From contig CALXRO010000068.1 of the NCBI GenBank assembly GCA_944390875.1, forward strand, positions 1 through 9,174: a stretch of 9,174 nt of DNA. The letters run 5' to 3'. The translations under genes and the position numbers were made by a program. The notes under the pieces are model-generated. The model saw only the letters and a program-made list of their open reading frames with translations, had not been told where the DNA came from and searched no databases. Within the stretch, counting starts at the first letter, position 1. Each line of letters begins with the position of its first letter. Shown in pieces: positions 7,066 to 9,174 of this stretch. Source of the stretch: an uncultured Rickettsiales bacterium. GTDB lineage: Bacteria; Pseudomonadota; Alphaproteobacteria; Rickettsiales; UBA1997.

Positions 7066-7081
7066 TGTTTCACGTGAAACA
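7066..7081. promoter_or_regulatory. parS: parS centromere site
   Basis: TGTTTCACGTGAAACA is a perfect 16-bp palindrome identical to the parS sequence recognised by ParB in most bacteria. It lies 2 nt before the parA start codon and within about 20 nt of the predicted transcription start, so ParB loaded here would be expected to cover the parA leader and start codon region and probably lower parA transcription or initiation. Chromosomal parS sites normally lie near the replication origin, so the window is probably origin-proximal. Confidence 0.96.
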
Positions 7082-7090
7082 TTTAATTAA

Positions 7091-7120
7091 ATAATATATT
7101 TTAAAAAATAATAGATTCAA
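7091..7120 (-). promoter_or_regulatory. Probable promoter of the parA operon
   Basis: On the minus strand TTGAAT (7120-7115) is followed after 18 nt by TATTAT (7096-7091). Transcription would begin about 7085-7083, just before parS, leaving a leader of about 20 nt made up almost entirely of the parS palindrome. No alternative is closer to the gene. Confidence 0.5.
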
Positions 7121-7151
7121 TACATATATTTATGTTTTTTTAAAAATACAA

Positions 7152-7179
7152 TTGATTTTTAATTTTTATTAATTAATAT
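7152..7179 (+). promoter_or_regulatory. Probable promoter of efp
   Basis: TTGATT (7152-7157), 16 nt spacer and TAATAT (7174-7179) form a good sigma-70-type pair, with a predicted start near 7186 and a leader of about 20 nt. The leader has no evident Shine-Dalgarno. The surrounding spacer 7082-7206 carries no gene; it holds parS and the two divergent promoters. Confidence 0.45.
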
Positions 7180-7206
7180 AGGCTCAAATATGATACTTAT
7201 TAAAAA

Positions 7207-7764
7207 ATGAATGTAAATTCTATTAGTATAGGAAATGTTATAAAATATAAAGAGCAGTATTGGATGATAGTTAAAAAAGAGCATGTAAAACCAGGTAAGG
7301 GTGGTGCTTTTATACAGTTAGAAATGAAAAATATAAATAGTGGTAGCAAGTTAAATGAACGATTTAGAGCGGGAGAAGATGTAGAAAAAATAGTTTTAGA
7401 TGAAAAAGATTTTCAATATCAGTATGATGAAGGTGACAATATAGCATTGATGGATCTAGTTACATATGAACAAGAATCTTTCCCAAAAAGTTTGTTAGGA
7501 GAGAGATTTGTGTATTTATCAGATGGTATGAATGTTAAGGTTTGTTATTGTGATGAAAAAGTAATTGGTATTAAATTACCAGATACTGTTGTAGTTAAAA
7601 TAAAAGAGACTGAACCGACAGTTAAGGGGCAGACTGCGGCTGCATCATATAAACCTGCAATACTTGAAAATGGTATAAGGATAATGGTTCCACCTTTTAT
7701 TACAAGTGATGATAAAATTGTTGTAAAAACAGAAGATTCAACTTATGTAGAGAGGGTTAAATAG
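7207..7764 (+). CDS. efp: Translation elongation factor P
   Basis: Relieves ribosome stalling at consecutive prolines by binding between the P and E sites. Length 185 residues, standard. The KOW-like N-terminal domain carries the loop HVKPGKGGAF (26-35) whose tip Lys31 is the residue that other bacteria modify (for example by beta-lysylation). KLNERFRAGEDVEK, KDFQYQYDEGD and TYEQESFPK follow. The C-terminal OB domain contains the EF-P signature TVKGQTAAASYKPA and ENGIRIMVPPFI, and the protein ends DSTYVERVK. The wording is typical of alphaproteobacterial EF-P. No modification enzyme is encoded in the window. ATG at 7207 matches the family start, but no ribosome binding site is visible. A small gene follows 45 nt downstream and is probably co-transcribed. 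Confidence 0.97.
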   Translation: MNVNSISIGNVIKYKEQYWMIVKKEHVKPGKGGAFIQLEMKNINSGSKLNERFRAGEDVEKIVLDEKDFQYQYDEGDNIALMDLVTYEQESFPKSLLGERFVYLSDGMNVKVCYCDEKVIGIKLPDTVVVKIKETEPTVKGQTAAASYKPAILENGIRIMVPPFITSDDKIVVKTEDSTYVERVK

Positions 7765-7799
7765 TTTATTAATTTATAAAAAATAATAACTTAAAAAAT

Positions 7800-7804
7800 G
7801 GAGG
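7800..7804 (+). promoter_or_regulatory. Strong Shine-Dalgarno GGAGG that sets the start of the next gene
   Basis: GGAGG lies 5 nt before the ATG at 7810 and is the strongest ribosome binding site in the window. An earlier in-frame ATG at 7798 overlaps it and would leave the site inside the coding region with no Shine-Dalgarno of its own, so 7810 is the better start. Confidence 0.75.
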
Positions 7805-7809
7805 ATAAA

Positions 7810-8073
7810 ATGACTGAAGAAAAAGTTATGGATAATGTATTTGGTAAGGATGCCACAGAAATAATGGGAGACAGTGGTTTATTTAGTAAACCAATGAAAG
7901 GTATCAGTGATGTTATGAATGGAAATTTTATGGAGAATTTTAAAAATATCTTTAAAAATGCGGTTAATAAAGAAGTAGATATTGATGCAGGTTTTAAAAT
8001 AAATGAAAATATTAATCCTGGTAGATCTTCCAATCCAAGAAAATCAGCTGACCAACATACTATAACTATATAG
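7810..8073 (+). CDS. Unrecognised 87-residue protein downstream of efp
   Basis: Starts MTEEKVMDNVFGKDATEIMG after a textbook GGAGG and ends ...KSADQHTITI before TAG. The first 60 residues are mixed charged and hydrophobic with repeated amphipathic, Met- and Phe-containing stretches (GLFSKPMKGISDVM, then NFMENFKNIFKN), suggesting helices. From about residue 67 the chain (NINPGRSSNPRKSADQ) looks disordered and turns basic. There is no signal peptide, membrane span or Cys. The gene lies 45 nt after efp on the same strand with no terminator between, so both are probably on one transcript; it ends 12 nt before the convergent murE stop. The codon use is like its neighbours and the ribosome site is excellent, so I consider it real. 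I do not recognise a family. Confidence 0.75.
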   Translation: MTEEKVMDNVFGKDATEIMGDSGLFSKPMKGISDVMNGNFMENFKNIFKNAVNKEVDIDAGFKINENINPGRSSNPRKSADQHTITI

Positions 8074-8085
8074 CTATAGGTTGCA

Positions 8086-9174
8086 CTAAATATTTTTTAA
8101 GACCACTTCTTCCTCAGAAAAGTAGATTTTGTCATTGCCGATTATTTGGTAGTTTTCATGTCCTTTGCCTAAAAGAATGAGTATATCATTCTTTTTTATA
8201 AGAGAAATGGCAAATTTAATTGCCTTTTCTCTACCACCATCAAAGTTATATAAATTTTTATCATTCATATTACAACCTAAAATAACTTCTTTTCTTATAT
8301 CTTCTGGTTTTTCAGTTCTTGGATTATCATCTGTTACTATTGTAATGTCTGAATATTTTTGTGCTATTTGCCCCATAATAGGTCTTTTACTTTTATCTCT
8401 ATCTCCACCTAAACCAAATAATGTTATTAATCTACCGTTACCTATTTTTTTAAGATGTTCTTTAATAGTACTAAGTACTGTTTCATAAGAACTAGGAGTA
8501 TGTGCATAATCTATATAAATATATCCACCAATCTTTGTCTTTGAAATAAATTTCATTCTACCATCAGCAGCAGTTACGTGTTGCAAAGTATCAACTATTT
8601 TATTAAAATCTATTTTCAAATCTAAACCAAATACAAATACAAGAGCTTCAAGAAGATTTAATATCTGAAAATCTCCGAACAATCTTGTTTTTACTTTATA
8701 TTCTTTATTATTAAAACTAAAAACAAATTTTTGAAAACCATCGATTACTTTATTTGATAATATTCTAAAATCAGATTCTTTATTATAGCCGAATGTTATG
8801 ATTTTATAATTTTTATCTAGACAAATTTTTTTTATTCTATCATAATAATTTGTGTCTGGATTTAAAATAATTTTTGCATTATTTTTGCAATGATTTTTAA
8901 ATAATTCCATTTTACTATTAAAGTAATTTTCCATGTTTTTATGATAATCTAAATGTTCGTGATTGCATATGTTAGTTATGCCAGCAATATCAACACTTAA
9001 ACCATCAAAACGTCTTGTATCAAGACCTTGACTTGTTATTTCTAAAACAACAAAATTTATGTTTTGTTTTTCTTTTAAAAAATTAAGCTTTTTATATAAA
9101 TCAACGATTTCCATCATCGTTAAGTTGTTATTTTTTTCTGTTTTATTAAAATATTTCATGCCCAGAGTACCTAT
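8086..9174 (-). CDS. murE: MurE, UDP-MurNAc-tripeptide ligase (meso-diaminopimelate type), 5' end outside window
   Basis: Adds the third stem-peptide residue to UDP-MurNAc-L-Ala-D-Glu in the cytosol. The frame remains open to the window edge: before the Met at 9159 the codons read IGTLG, a conserved MurE motif, so that Met is internal and about 100-130 residues, including the GKT ATP loop, lie beyond the window. Numbered from that Met: EITSQGLDTRRFDG (40-53; usual SSHGL has SQ here), NHEHLDYHKNMENYFNSKMELF (66-87 region; usual DHLDYH has Glu for the first Asp) with Lys83 as candidate carbamylated Lys, GDFQILNLL (162-170), DYAHTPSSYE (217-226) and LFGLGGDRDKSKRP (247-260). DDNPRTEKPEDIR (277-289) and LLGKGHENYQ (329-338) follow. 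DNPR at 278-281 is the signature of enzymes that add meso-diaminopimelate and not lysine. Convergent with the small gene at 7810-8073, 12 nt apart, with no clear terminator between. Confidence 0.95.
   Translation of the reverse strand: MGTLGMKYFNKTEKNNNLTMMEIVDLYKKLNFLKEKQNINFVVLEITSQGLDTRRFDGLSVDIAGITNICNHEHLDYHKNMENYFNSKMELFKNHCKNNAKIILNPDTNYYDRIKKICLDKNYKIITFGYNKESDFRILSNKVIDGFQKFVFSFNNKEYKVKTRLFGDFQILNLLEALVFVFGLDLKIDFNKIVDTLQHVTAADGRMKFISKTKIGGYIYIDYAHTPSSYETVLSTIKEHLKKIGNGRLITLFGLGGDRDKSKRPIMGQIAQKYSDITIVTDDNPRTEKPEDIRKEVILGCNMNDKNLYNFDGGREKAIKFAISLIKKNDILILLGKGHENYQIIGNDKIYFSEEEVVLKNI

Noticed and set aside
7791..8033. 80-codon minus-strand open frame
   Set aside because: It is the antisense of the small gene at 7810-8073, which has a strong GGAGG and better composition; the antisense product is a low-complexity Ser/Ile/Phe/Leu string.
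8046..8085. TATAGCTATA palindrome between the convergent genes as a terminator
   Set aside because: It is only a short A+T palindrome with no room for a loop and no T-tract on either side.
8165..8488. 107-codon plus-strand open frame
   Set aside because: It is antisense to the conserved C-terminal half of murE; its hydrophobic Ser/Leu/Phe-rich product is typical of a shadow frame.
1..9174. CRISPR array, tRNA or rRNA genes
   Set aside because: I saw no regularly spaced repeats, no tRNA-like cloverleaf with TTCRANY arm and no rRNA-like conserved stretch on either strand; a tRNAscan or Infernal run would settle this.

Overview
The window is very A+T-rich and uses the standard bacterial code. 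EF-P, ParA, ParB, MurE and Tmk read as alphaproteobacterial. Low G+C, wide stretches of decaying DNA, a ruined insertion sequence and Asn/Lys/Ile-rich proteins point to a reduced, host-associated alphaproteobacterium, most likely a member of the Rickettsiales. This placement is inferred from protein motifs and composition, not from a search.

Positions 1 to about 2650 form a decayed or accessory half. It holds the 3' end of an unrecognised gene (1-237), the C-terminal stub of a probable outer-membrane beta-barrel protein (about 404-706) closed by a clear Rho-independent terminator (735-765), and two overlapping unrecognised small genes. The first of these (875-1258) encodes a membrane-anchor/coiled-coil-like protein; the second (1245-1367) encodes a 40-residue basic peptide with a good ribosome binding site. 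Then comes a wrecked IS200/IS605-family element on the minus strand. Its tnpA lacks its catalytic HUH motif and its 3' half, and its tnpB is broken by several frameshifts and stops.

Positions 2670-7063 are a compact minus-strand block, transcribed parA > parB > murD-like gene > tmk > radC. parA and parB overlap, and the next two joints have 9-nt and 1-nt gaps, so parA to tmk look like one operon. radC follows 87 nt later with its own plausible promoter. A perfect 16-bp parS sits 2 nt upstream of the parA start codon. The 453-residue protein between parB and tmk keeps the overall MurD scaffold but has lost every recognisable catalytic motif of the Mur ligase family, while its reading frame stays intact. 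It is the most interesting object in the window.

Positions 7082-9174 contain a divergent promoter region, efp (elongation factor P) on the plus strand, an unrecognised 87-residue gene with the strongest Shine-Dalgarno sequence in the window, and on the minus strand the C-terminal three quarters of murE. murE runs off the window end and carries the DNPR signature of the meso-diaminopimelate-adding enzyme. Together these genes cover chromosome segregation, dTTP synthesis, translation and peptidoglycan precursor synthesis.
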